This document shows positions 1 to 11,994 of a DNA stretch of 64,000 nucleotides, one piece after another. The first letter of the stretch is position 1, and every line of letters begins with the position of its first letter. The stretch is taken from assembly GCA_964036155.1 (NCBI GenBank), contig OZ038423.1, forward strand, positions 23,637,249-23,701,248, read 5' to 3'. This DNA comes from Diploscapter coronatus. Its lineage: Eukaryota > Nematoda > Chromadorea > Rhabditida > Rhabditidae. Below the pieces are notes generated by a model that had not been told where the DNA came from, did not search any database, and saw only the letters and a list, made by a program, of their open reading frames with translations. Position numbers and translations under genes: made by a program.

Positions 1-3000
1 TCTCGGATCGTTGAGCCTTGTTGAGAAGTGCCGAACACGCTAAATATTTTGGATAAGTTTCAGAAAAACAAATTACAAAGGGGAAGTTACATTTGATTTT
101 TAGGCAATTAATCTTAATTCGATTAACTTCTTAATTTTCATATCGACAATTCAAATGCGTTTCAAGTGATTTATGAATTCTCCTGAATAAAATTTACCAT
201 TGATAAGGCTATGTTTAAACGGTAGAAATTCAAAATCGTAATTTATTCAGGTTCGAATAAGTTTCAGAAAACTCATTAATTCTGCAAGTTTTCCAACTGT
301 GCTTTTCATTCAAAACACTTATTTGAACAAAAAGTCAAATTTTCTTGTAAAAAAATATCGTACCTATGAATCCTCAGATCTGGTGGTCTACTTCCAGCTT
401 CTTGGGGCGAAGCTCTCTGGAAAATATTAATTTAAAAGGCGACTTTTATAAGAAAAAAGAGTATCTATAATTTTATCGTAGTTTCAACTTTAAAAATGAT
501 TATGAATACGGTACCTGCTGATTGGTGCCCATGTTGGCCGCGTTGATTGCATTCACGAGTGCGTTGTTGCCGCCAGACGGGTCCATCGCTCCGCCCACAA
601 CTGAGACTCCTCCTCAAATTGCAAAATTACTGTATTTGAAAATCGCTAATTTGATAAAAGGATTTTTTATCATTCTACGAATTTTATATCGCTCAGTTTA
701 AAAGAGCAACATAGATAAAGTCGATTTGAATTAATATTTTTGAGCACATATTTTTATCATTTGCCTTTTCCAGACCGTACCGCATTGATATTGATGTAAA
801 ATATTACATTTTATCGATTTTTTGAAACATAAGTGGAAAATTCTTACCGGGTCCCATATTGCCCAACGAGAGATTCCTCATTCCAAGCAGAGCCTGTGCG
901 GTGGTCTGATCCACTCCTGTACCGGCTCCCGCGCCACGAAGTCCTGACAAATTGCCAAGGCGCTAAAATTCAACTTTTTATTTAAAAAAATTCAAATACG
1001 CTTCAGAAAAAGACTAAATTTGAAGGAATAACAGTTCAAATGCTGCGTTTTAAATAGCTTAACAGAATGAACAGATCTAGAATGTTTTTAATTTGTAAAA
1101 AATTACCATCATTGGATTAGTGGCCAAATTGTTCTGTAGCAATAACTGTTGAGCAGCGGCTGTCTGTATCTTCTGTAAAATTGATTCGTTTAGCCCCGGA
1201 TTTTATATTTCTATTCTTTCCTACATATTAAAATTTTGCTCTATATAAAGATATACCTGAAACTCCTGTTGCAGAGCCAAATTGTTGAAGTTTCCTATCG
1301 AGTTTTGCAGAGAGGTCAGACTGGACAGCGAAGACAGATTCATGCCGCGGAACGCGTTCGTACCTGCAGATTCCTCATCTTCAAATTACTAGTTTCAAAA
1401 ATCCCACCCCCAAGTCCGGCAGCAACGGCGGCGGCAGCGAGTTGACTCTGGAGTTCTGCAGCGGCCGCAGCGTCGAGCGGCGACGTGGCTGTGCCCGGCC
1501 ATTGATAGTTGTTGTAGATTGAGGCTGCCGTAGGGAGGTTCGTCTAAATAGCTTTTTTCTTGAGTCAAGCATGACTATTGAAATCTGACTCGGTATATTT
1601 TGAAACATGTTAACATTTTTATTATTATTTTAAATTCGACGGATCAACTAAGAAGACTCAGATTTCAAAATGTAGATTATTTTGAAGCGTATTTAACAGT
1701 TTTCTAAAATTTACCGCTACAAAATCCTACAACAAAAGTAGTGATAAGGATTGATTTTCTCATTTGATTAGATCGGTCCCAAATGACTAGCCCGACGTTA
1801 AAAACTAGCTCAAAATATCCATTTCTTGGAACATTTATTTTTAAACTCACCATAGAATTGGTGGACGGAGCGAGACTGTTTGGCGGGATAATGGTCTTGT
1901 TCGCTGTGCTTGGCGGGAGTCCAAATGGAGGAGGGTTGGTGGTTCCAACTAAAATCAAATAATAGCATCAGTAATGTAAGACCCAACACACAATAGAAAG
2001 CACCTCTTTATGATATTATTGAAAATAGAAGTCAAAATGATTCTAATACTTGGCTAAATCTTAGGGTTAGCATATAGACCGGAATTAGACTTGAAACGCC
2101 CCATACCTGCAGGCGCAGAAGGCGCAAGTGGATTGATAGAACCAAGCAGACCGCCCAACGGAGTCGACGGGGTAGGTGGTTGAATCTGCTGCGGGTTGGC
2201 GAGGTCCTTTGGTGGAGGGAGTTCTGAAAATTCATCCTTCGTATATTCATCGTGTTCTCTTCGAAAATTTCAGGAGCCGCTTAGATTTTTCTGGGACGCG
2301 TCGACTTTTTCAAATTTGAGATGGAGAAGGACGAGAATGGGTCCAAATTTTCATAATTGGGGCGGAGACGAGTAAATCTTGCATAAGCCCGTTTAGAATT
2401 TCAAATGTCAAACATAAGTTTCAGGTTTGGTATAAAAGACACGATTCGAAATCGTCTCGAGTAATTCCACATAAGAAAGTAGAAATTCACATCTACGAGT
2501 TCAGGCTCTGCTTCAGAAATCCTTGAAAATAACTATCTTCATACATTGTTAATAATTGAGTTTCTGCGTTTCTCAAAGATAAAAATTCGAGTTGTTTCAA
2601 CAAAATGTGCGAATCTCCATTTTTCTACGTTATTAGTCTTATTGATTTGTTGATAGCCAGAAACCCGAATTGCAGTAATTTTACCAGGCGGATTAGACGA
2701 AGGTGGCCATCCGAATGGCTCCATCCTGGCCGTGGCGGTCTGACTTCCGTCCCTGCTGCCGCTGCCCCCGTTCTGATTGGCCTGAGCGGCCGCGGCTTTC
2801 TTGTTCCGCTCCCCGCCGATCGCCCCGAGATTGTTCGGCACCGAGGTCGTTCTGAAAACCAATTTTCCTAGTCTTCCTTTCAAAAGTAAGTTTTCAATTT
2901 TTTCGACTTTATATCTGAAAAAAAGAATGGGCAATAGGATGGTTTTCTAAGCTTCAGAAATTCGTGGAAAAAACAATTGCTCTTCGTAATGGATGTTTCA

Positions 3001-6000
3001 TTGTAATTTTCTCTGAAACTTATCGAAGGCTTACTTTTCATATTCACTTTGAAACAAGTTATTGCAATGCATTACTAGTACTCCAAGGTTCATCCTTTTT
3101 TCTATAAACGTTCCCTGAAACCTACCTAGTCCATTCATTGCCCGCAATTCCTCCGATGCTTCCCGTCATCGATTCTTGTGACATTCTGCTGATCGTTGCC
3201 GAGGCAGGCGGAGTGCTTTCCGTCGAGCGATCCTTCGGATTCGAGAGGGTTTGGCCTGAAAATAGAAGAAATAAGTTTCAGATTTTGTAAAAAAAGGGAA
3301 TTTCAATATTGGATTTGATCGACTCATTGAATAGATTTTACTTTTAAGAATTTATATGTTTCAAAACTTCTTAAAGCGCAGAACAGTTCGATTCTATCTT
3401 GATAAATTGAGGATGATAAGTTTAAAGTTTCTACAAAAATAGACTGGAATTTATTGTTTGTACAATAGGTTGGACGGTTTTTGCTGAAATAGCATCTTTT
3501 CTAAACTCACCAACGACATTTCCGAACACATGTCTAGCCAGGTTCTCTTCCATCTGCTTTCTGGTGGGCGTGGCGAATTCAATCTCGACTTGGATGTTCA
3601 GAGCAGGCATCGTATGAAGCAGGTTGTTGAGCTGTTGCATGACCTTCTTGCGGCTTGCCAAAGTCTCCATGCCGTTTGTTTTTTCCAGCAGACGGCGGGT
3701 GAAGCTGAATTAAAAAAAAATTCTATTCTTGGGAAGGAAGTGGAAGTGCGCCCAGATAATTTATAAGATATTTGGAAAATTAAACTATTTTTATGTGAAA
3801 TAGTTTTGAGAAGGAAAAATGGGTAAACTTTCCAAATAAAATCTTCATTTTTTTCTTAATTCTTTACCTCAGCGCATCGTTGACTCTGGACTCGTTGACG
3901 TTGATTTTCCTGTAGAGATCTTCGATGTTTTGCTCCAGTGTATGACGAATTTCTTCCAGCTGAAAATTTCAAGTCTATTTACAGCAAATTTTCTATCATT
4001 TTTCTCAAATGTTTTGATCTCCTTTCAGAGTATCTTTGATTTAAAAAAATATTTTCTCAACTTTTAGGCCTTTCCTTACCTCAGCCAGTTTCTGAACCTT
4101 GACTTCCTCGATCAATCTCTGCAGATCCTCAGCAACCAGTTCGATCTTAGCCTTGGCATTCTCATATTGATTGTGCAACGAAGCCGAGTGGTCTGGAATA
4201 ATTATTTTGATTTAAAAATGTCTGATGAGTTCCGTACTCGCTTGATTTATCTTTTACAGAAACAATGGGTTTAAGCGAAATATTGTACCCTTTGGGTTTT
4301 ATTTCAGCAAAAATTGCTTTCAGTGAGTTTCGTACCCGGAACGGAGTTCCACTCGTTCATCGAGTTTGTCCACTTTCGCTCTACGCTATCCGCCAACTTC
4401 TTGATTTGGTCCTGGATTTGCAAGGTCACTCGGTCGACTTCAACGACCTAAATAATGTTTCATCTTTCAGCGCTTTACTGGATAGGGCAAAATGATTTTC
4501 ATTTCAAGTATTTATAAAGCCGAGCCTATTTTGGCAACGCATAAGTCGTCTTACTCGGATTTTTACGTTAACAAGCAAAGTGGGATCACTTTAGGGTCTG
4601 TCTACTTTTGAAATTTGTATTTTTTACCTTGTGAGGTCCATGCTCATTCTCCAAGCAGACCTTGCACGCGAGTGCCTCGCAAGTCATGCAGAACATTTTG
4701 TAGACCTGCGAGTGACTAGGACATAGCACCGGACGCACTTCTCGAGTTTGCCCCAACTGCTCCAATTCCGCATATGTCTTGGTCTAAAAATTTGGGTAAG
4801 TTTAAAAAAAAAAAAAGATTAAATCATGTCGTAAATCTCAACTTCAATTACGTGAGATCAATTAGTGATATAAAAAACCTTTCAGCAAATTTAAGGATTC
4901 CAGGGAAACGGTTCCTCTAGTGTCTCTTTACTAACACTTCCTTCATACATTTTCACTATTCAAAAGATGTAAGTTTAGAGTTTGTTTTTATTAAATCAGA
5001 GCCACTTGCTAGCCATTACTTTGTAATTTTTACGTAGGGTTCTAAGCGAGGTAAAAGTTTTCGACCCGCAAAATACGGGTCGAGCCGTTAGAACACTGAA
5101 CTTATGTTTATTTCACTGATTATTCATTATTCTGATTTGTCAAGAAAAAACTAACCACATGCCCATCGAACATCCTCATTTGCGAGTGGGCGATGAGACA
5201 GTTGCTGCACAGATCTGACTGGCACTGCTTGCACACAGCCACAGAGGGCTGTTCGCTCTTGCACGCGCGGCAACGGCGTTGCGCCTCAAGACCCTGACTC
5301 TCTTCACTCTCTTCGATACGCACCTGCAAAATTAACATAATCCTTTAAATTTTGCATGCTTCAAGGGAATACAAAATAGTCGAAAGTTTCTTGGATTTAA
5401 TCAGAAAATATCAAATGTATAAACTAGAATGTCTATCCAGATAAGTTTCACGAAATAAGTAATTCAAAGAGTGATAGAGTATTTTAACATTCTTACTGTA
5501 TTAGGTAATTCCCTTAAAAAATCGATTAAAAAACTTACATAGTCGAGCAGCATGAGATGAACATATCTCACATCGTTTCCAACGTGAGATTCCTGAGCGC
5601 AAATTGGGCATCTGATCACGCCTGGTGGAGTGGGTCTTTCTGGAAAAAAAACTCATTTCAAAAATTTACTATAGAAGTTCGTTTTTTTTCTGTAGAAATT
5701 TTCTTATTTTTCCACTTTTTTTTTTGGCAAAAGCTCCTCCTACCTTTGGGGACTTCCAGCTCGCAGTCGATGTTGCTGTCCTTCCTGTTGTGATTGGCGG
5801 GCAGGGTCTTGGGATCCCGACGCCCATCCAACTGCGCTATAATGCAGTCCTCGCACATCGAGTGCAGACAGTCCAGCACACGGGGCTGAAATGTTCAAAT
5901 TTCGCAATTATCTTCAAACTTAAAATTGTTTTCTAAGTTGAGTAAACTTCAATTACCTTTCTGAATTGCTTGTGACAGTAGGGGCAGTTCGAGTGATCGT

Positions 6001-6559
6001 CCATTGGAAGCGGTTCGGTGTCCAAAAGTGGGCTTGAAGAATCAGATCTAAAGATATTCTTTTTTAATTTTCAAAGTGATGAAGATAAGTTTCAATCTTT
6101 TCAGAAAACGAGACACGATTTCCGAAGCCAATTTTGTTTAGTCCAGTTTAGATGAACAAATGAAAGAAATTTGGATACAAAAATGCAAATGTTTTGTATC
6201 TTGGTTTTCGATCTGTTGCATTTTCCAAACTATCAAACCTCAAAACTTCCTTCTTTCAACCAATTTTCTGAAGTGGAAAATATAGCTGTGTAACTTTGTC
6301 TTACCTGAACGCACTGTCCTCCCTCTGCTTGTCCTTCTCCGAGTTGGTGGGATTACTGCCTGTGCCACTGTGGCTGCTAACTGAGTTGGTTCTCTGAAAT
6401 TTCGGAAGTTAAGTTAACTTCGACTCAATTTTTGAAGTTTATTTAATTCCAGTTAACTCTGGAATTGAATTAACTTTTTTTCACCTGCGAGGAGGGCGAA
6501 TCGATCGTCGGCCGTTTGGCAGCGGCCCCTTGGCCTCTGGCTCCATTCACATCAGTCAT
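1..6559 (-). CDS. ncl-1: TRIM-NHL class protein, NCL-1/Brat-like (3' part outside window)
   Basis: 22 exons lie in the window, about 824 codons: 6485-6559, 6305-6393, 5957-6047, 5744-5885, 5539-5639, 5156-5323, 4628-4783, 4336-4447, 4080-4192, 3868-3959, 3511-3704, 3126-3255, 2685-2851, 2107-2223, 1851-1948, 1408-1543, 1257-1378, 1107-1172, 848-962, 515-612, 364-416, 1-39. The start MTDVNGARG lies 41 nt after a TTTTTCAG acceptor. In order I see a complete C3HC4 RING (CPYC at about residue 76, CLHSMCEDC, then CPIC near 143), two B-boxes (CRACKSEQ from about 183; LCPSHSQ near 242), a coiled coil (about 274-450), then a low-complexity Ala/Gln/Gly/Asn-rich stretch. The NHL propeller expected for the family would lie beyond base 1. 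There is no filamin domain before the edge, which argues against LIN-41. In this family such proteins repress mRNAs or ribosome synthesis. NHL-2 is not excluded, so the family is secure but the orthologue name is less so. Confidence 0.72.
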
Positions 6560-6748
6560 TCCACAATTCCGCACGATTCAAAGATGGTACACTGAAAAAA
6601 TAAAATTGAGATATGGGAAAAATAAGTTTTAAAATTTCACAAGAGTTCACAAGGAAATGCGTAGCAATTCGGTTATGGAATTGAAAGAAAATATGAAAAA
6701 TTTTCGAAAAGAATAAAAATAGTCTAAATAAGTTTCAATTTTCGGAAC

Positions 6749-7134
6749 ATTCCAAGTATATGGGTGCTAACGAGTTGGACTATATAGAGTATGTACATAG
6801 GGGTAATCGAGGGCGCTGAGCACGAATCTGGTGGTATTTTTTACCGGAAATGTGTTCTAAAAGTTCTAGAACACCTGCAAAGTGCAAAATTCCCTATATA
6901 GGAAATTGACTATAACGAGTGTAGTAAACTTATTTTTATATTTTTATAGGGGTAATCGAGGGCGTAGAATGTGAATATGATGTTTATTTGCATTCCAGAA
7001 CATTCTAGAACAATTTACACGGACTTCATTTAATTAAAAAGTCCCCTTATATAGCGAATATTTTAGTGCATAGAATTGCACTGAATAATGCACGTTTATA
7101 GGGGTTGTTAAAGGCGTAGAATTCAAATATTAGG
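6749..7134 (+). repeat. Left arm of foldback element
   Basis: Reverse complement of 7474-7859. It contains three copies of the word TATAGGGGTAATCGAGGGCG or variants, with GGGG at 6800, 6949 and 7101, so the arm is built of units about 150 bp long. Confidence 0.88.
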
Positions 7135-7184
7135 TTTATTTTCAGTGATAATTAGTCCCAGGAACAGAGAACTAAATTTAAAAA

Positions 7185-7380
7185 AATGAAAGGATCCGAG
7201 TACCGGTCTGCCTACCCTCGTTCGTTGATTCGGAACCGGTACCAAAATTTTGCCTACCCCCGCCTAGCCTCTTTCATTGATTCGGGACCTGGGTACCGAA
7301 ATTTGGCCTATTTCTGCCTATCCTCTTTCATTAATTCGAAACTCGATAACGAAATTTTCCCTACTCTCTTTCGTATTAAT
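7185..7380. repeat. Degenerate tandem repeat of about 52 bp in the foldback spacer
   Basis: The words CTCTTTCATTGATTCGG and ACCGAAATTTTGCCTAC recur with variation. The TTGA/TTAA anchors lie at 7225, 7277, 7331 and 7376, giving about 3.5 units. An ORF runs through it but has no protein character. Confidence 0.7.
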
Positions 7381-7473
7381 GTAATTTTGCATAGTCCTAT
7401 CCTATGCTTATTTGTGAAATGGATAATTTGGGAGATGGAAGCAGCCTATGCATATCTCACCTGTACCTCTGGT

Positions 7474-7859
7474 CCTAATAATCGAATTCTACACCTTCAA
7501 TAACCCCTATAAACGTGCATTATTCAGTGCAATTCTATGCACTAAAATATTCGCTATATAAGGGGACTTTTTAATTAAATGAAGTCCGTGTAAATTGTTC
7601 TAGAATGTTCTGGAATGCAAATAAACATCATATTCACATTCTACGCCCTCGATTACCCCTATAAAAATATAAAAATAAGTTTACTACACTCGTTATAGTC
7701 AATTTCCTATATAGGGAATTTTGCACTTTGCAGGTGTTCTAGAACTTTTAGAACACATTTCCGGTAAAAAATACCACCAGATTCGTGCTCAGCGCCCTCG
7801 ATTACCCCTATATACATGCTCTATATGGTCTAACTCGTTAGCACCCATATGCTTGGAAT
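7474..7859 (-). repeat. Right arm of foldback element
   Basis: Inverted copy of 6749-7134, same length, with the three 150-bp subunits in inverted order. Confidence 0.88.
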
Positions 7860-9285
7860 ATACCCAATTTTCTCTTTCGAAATTCCATGAAAATGAAACA
7901 TCGAAGACGAATTTGAGCGGGAAGGAAATATGAAATTTAACGATCGTTACCAATGAAGAAGGATGAAAACCACGAACACGGTTCAAGACGATTTAAAAAG
8001 ATAAAGAACTCCTAAAAGATATTCCAAAAACTTCAAGAAAATCCCACAAAAACGGTTGCGCAAAACCGTGAAATTTGGCGGTCGCGAAAAATCGATATTT
8101 TGGTTTCCAAACAAAGTCCCAAAATTCTGGTAACGGCTTTGGTAAAGTGGTTGGGCCGCGCAAAATTGATTCATTCTTCCAAACACAGAGGATGACAAAA
8201 AAAGAAAACTAGCAGGAAAATGTCGAATAATATGGGATGATATAGGAGAAGAGAAATAACGTGCGAATTTGGGAGAGGGAAAAGAAATACGCTGCGCGGT
8301 GGAATGCAATGTGACGCACGGTTAAACATAGGATACGCAGCCGAAATGGGCGGGGCCTAGGAAAAAGGGGCGTAGCGTAGAAAAAAGCGGGCAGGTTCTA
8401 TAGGGCGACGCAGGAAAGTGATAGTCTTTGCGACAGAGATGAATGATAAGAAACAAAGGAGGGAACAGCGACATAACGAAAAGGGAAATCGATAAAATGG
8501 TAATACAACAACAAACAATCCATTTTGGGATTTTATAGTGCCATAAAAATATTTAAGGCACTGGGTCCGTTTAAGAACGGCCTATTTCAACATTGCAGAA
8601 ATTCTGAAAATCTTTATTCCTCACAAAATTCATACCCTAAAACGCCTACGGAATCAAGAGTAAACGACGAAAGAAAAAATAAACGTTGTACGTTTCAAAA
8701 CGAGAAAAAGATTAACTTCCAAAAACGAAGCGTGAAAAATGAAATTATGAGCTGATTTTTGGTGAAAAAGCTCCTGTGGAGTACTACAAATGGAGATTTT
8801 AGGTCAGAAGAGTTAAAGTAAAATATTTCTGACAGAAAATTTCCAGCAGAAAAATCTATAAGCCTAGAAATAACACATCACGAATGGATAGTGCAAGTTA
8901 CGAAGTCCGAAAATAATCACAGTACGGATCTTGTCTTATCATTTTCATAATCAGACAAAGACTAATTAAAGTAATTAAGTTACCAATCAACGGATAGAGC
9001 TAATTGCAATTTTAACATTTTCGATGGTCGAGTTTGAACGACTAGAAACTTGGAAAATTTTGGTCTTTTTTATCCTCTTGAGGCTTATCTACCAAGAATC
9101 TTGATAATGAACTGCTTATAAAAATTCTTAAATCATTTTAGCCTTTATTCTTCAAAACCTATTCTTTATCAAGAGGTTTCTTGTCAAAATTCAAAATTTG
9201 AGCTTCTTCTTACTTTTCACAAATTTCTTCTTTTCCAATCAAGACCAAATAATTACCGTAATCCTCGTTTCAGCAAATGCCCTTG

Positions 9286-11994
9286 CTAACTGCCATTGTT
9301 CTCGATAGCGTTTTTGGCTTGTCGCGCGTCGTCAAAGGATTCGAGTTGAATCGTGGGGATCGTCGCGTCGAAAACCACACCATCCTCCCGCTCCAGTTTG
9401 AATTTGCCCCTAAATTTTATTTGTGTCTTGAAATTTGAATAAATTTACTTCAATAACTAGCTATTTTCTCATTTTTGTTACTAAAGTTACGAATGGCAAA
9501 GTAATAACACTTGAAGTAGATTAATTTATGATTTTTTTTAAACATACGAAACATTCTCATCTGAAAGTTCTGGCAACTTCCTAAATGAGCTAAGAGTTTG
9601 AGAGAATGATTTATTTTTATTCTCAAGGCAATATGCATAATGATGATAGTCAAATCTTGAAATTTCAGAAATAAAATATAGAAATTTTGAAGCGTACCAC
9701 ATGTGTCCTCCCTTCGAATGTGCCAAATCGATGATGGAACTGAATTGGAAGGCTGGGTTTTCGGCGTTTAGCTCGGGTTGCTGGAAAAAGTATAGTCTAG
9801 CTTTCCGAAAAAATCATTTTGAAACAAAATCTGGAATATTTGCCTTCTGAAAGAAATAATCTACCTTTCCATAGACGCTGTTTCCATGGACCTGATTCAT
9901 ATTATTCAGAGAGTAGATTTTCAGCGTCCTTTCCCGAAGAGTGACCCTTTCAGCCGGATAGAGGTTGACGATTCTGAAAATTCAATTTATAAGTTGCATA
10001 ATAAGTCTATTTTATGGTAGAGATACTTTTAATAATGCTTTTTGGCCAGATATCAAGTTTTTTTCTTAAGAAATCTACATTCTTTATGTTTGTTTCAGAA
10101 ACTCTACGTATAATTTGAAAATTCATCAAGAAACTTGATAGTTGATCCAATTTGTTGAAAAAAATCTAATTGACCTGACAACGTATCTCCAAACGTGCTT
10201 CGTCTGGCCGCTGACCAGGTTTTCCCCGAGGTAGAAAGTGGTTACTGTAACCTCGATGTTATCAGTCACTTGTCTGAAAATATCTAATCAATGACAAAGA
10301 ATAGGTCTTGCAAAAATGACTGAATTATCAAAGTCTTAAAACTCTTACGTAAAAACATCGCGAGGAGCGAGCCAAGTCCTGTTCGAGTGTCGATAGTTGT
10401 CGATAAGTTCCGGTTTGATTCCCGCCACGACGAGTCCTAAATTTGCAAAAATATTTTTAAAACAAATTTCATAAGTTTATTCGATTTTTTTAAAGAAAAG
10501 CCACCATTTTTGAGTTTCAACTCGAAAATCCTGTCGAACAAGTCGTGCTCGAGGGTGGTTTCTTCCAATGGAGCGTACGGTAAAACGTCGTCCTGAGAGA
10601 CGCAGTCCATTCCGCTGGAAAAGATAAAATTATAGCAATGGGCTTCTTTGAAAGGTAAACGATCAAATACGAAATCAAGCGGGTAAATAACTATCGAAAC
10701 TCCTAGAAAACTTGAAACTTATTTCTTCATTTCGTTTTCGCTAAATGATAACAAGTTGCTGCCAATAGAAAATAGCAAAATAATGAGCACATATCGAAAC
10801 GTATGTTTCCAAATATCAAAAATTTAGATTAAAAAATAGTTCTTACTTGATGACAGTGAGTATTTTCTCTGTCCGGCCTGTGGGAGTGGGCGGTCCGTTG
10901 TCGACCAAATAGGACGTCATATCGACGGGGAAACCGAGAAACGGCCAGTCAGGCCGGTGAATCAGCACTTGGTAATACTGCTTCGTTCTTGAGGTTGGAC
11001 TGTCCCTGGAAAGAAGGTGGTTTTTTTAAGTTGAAAATTTTTGGCTTTTTGGAAAGTTCACCCTATTTTGTAATTGAATAATGTTGAAACAAGACAGGAA
11101 AAGCAAGAGAATTTTGAAAAAAACAAAATTGAAATTTGAACAAGGTTCATGATAAAACTAAAAAAACACCGGATTATTTTTAATAAAATATTGGTTTTTT
11201 TCTAAATCTTAAAAAAGACTCACTGAGTAACGGACCCGTTTTTGTTGGTGTCTTTCTCATGATACCGCGTGTTGAACCCGCAAATGATCACGCCTCGATA
11301 CGCGAATGTACGGTGAATGAAGAACTGGAAATATTGCTTCTTAAAAATCCAGACGATTTTATTTTCTTATCTTTTATCACGAGATTTTTAAAAAATCTTT
11401 TTAAAGCCAACCTGTTTTTTTATCTATCGTTTATCATAGGATTTTTAAATCAATAATTTTCCAAAACCCCTACCTGTCCAGGCTGATATTCAGAGTTGGC
11501 GCTCTTCTGGGTCGGCATAATTCGACCGATTTCTCGGAACGAGGGTGGTGGCGAAATTCGGAATCTGCAATTTCGAAATTTCATCAATTTGAAAGTTTTG
11601 CAAGGAAAAAAAACGATTGTTTCAGAAAGTCGATAAAAGATGCTGTCCTTACGTTATTGTTTTATATCTTTATTTTATTTCAATTTTTAAAACTTCGAAC
11701 AAATTTTCGATAAATAAAAATCTTTTCAAAAATTTCTGAAAGAAAAATTAAATATGCTTCAAGAGATTGATAAAATAATTTATAGAAAATTGCATTATTC
11801 GTTCAGCGTTTAAGTCATTTTACCTAACTAGATTACTAAAACTTCAATAAACCTCTATGCAAAATATTTTATTTAAAAGTTTCGAAAAATAAAAGGATTT
11901 ACCTGGCATTATTTTTGACGGACGTCGAGATTCCCCTCCAATTATTCAATTGACTTCCCGTCGTGAACCGCAACAGAATCGGCGACGCTGACAT
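9286..11994 (-). CDS. poldip2: POLDIP2/PDIP38-like protein (YccV-like plus ApaG domains)
   Basis: Ten exons encode 351 aa: 11903-11994, 11474-11564, 11224-11324, 10847-11005, 10505-10614, 10349-10436, 10175-10273, 9865-9973, 9698-9780, 9286-9409. The start MSASPILLRFTTGSQ is basic and hydroxylated, consistent with a mitochondrial presequence. Residues about 60-190 resemble the YccV-like half (FAYRGVIICGFNTRYHEKD, YYQVLIHRPDWP, MDCVSQDDVLPYAP). Residues about 225-340 are an ApaG/DUF525-like beta sandwich (DNIEVTVTTFYLGE, WRYVVRIVNL, VTLRERTLKIYSLNN, NPAFQFSSI, GGHMWGKFKLERE). The order and spacing follow human POLDIP2 (368 aa). Known roles of the family include mitochondrial ClpXP regulation and DNA polymerase delta/PrimPol interaction; which applies here cannot be read from the sequence. 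All introns are GT-AG. Confidence 0.93.

Larger units (their letters stand above)
6744..7864. mobile_element. Foldback (long inverted-repeat) non-autonomous DNA transposon
   Basis: Two arms of exactly 386 bp (6749-7134 and 7474-7859) are near-identical reverse complements with few mismatches, around a 339-bp spacer. Outside the arms both ends carry an imperfect 5-nt extension (GGAAC on the left, GGTAT when the right end is reverse-complemented), followed by the same 8-bp direct repeat CAATTTTC at 6736-6743 and 7865-7872. I read this as an 8-bp target-site duplication. No transposase is visible, so the element would be non-autonomous. An 8-bp duplication occurs in hAT, P and Merlin superfamilies; GG termini favour Merlin, but the family is inference. 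Confidence 0.8.
6560..9285. other. Intergenic region between the TRIM-NHL gene and the POLDIP2-like gene
   Basis: No gene is supported here. It holds the 5' flank of the TRIM-NHL gene and the foldback element at 6744-7864. At about 8280-8420 there is a more GC-rich block with CpG-containing words that could be promoter DNA. The rest is AT-rich and unremarkable. Confidence 0.7.

Noticed and set aside
7186..7503. 105-codon ORF on the plus strand
   Set aside because: Runs through the tandem-repeat spacer and into the foldback arm; no protein family character.
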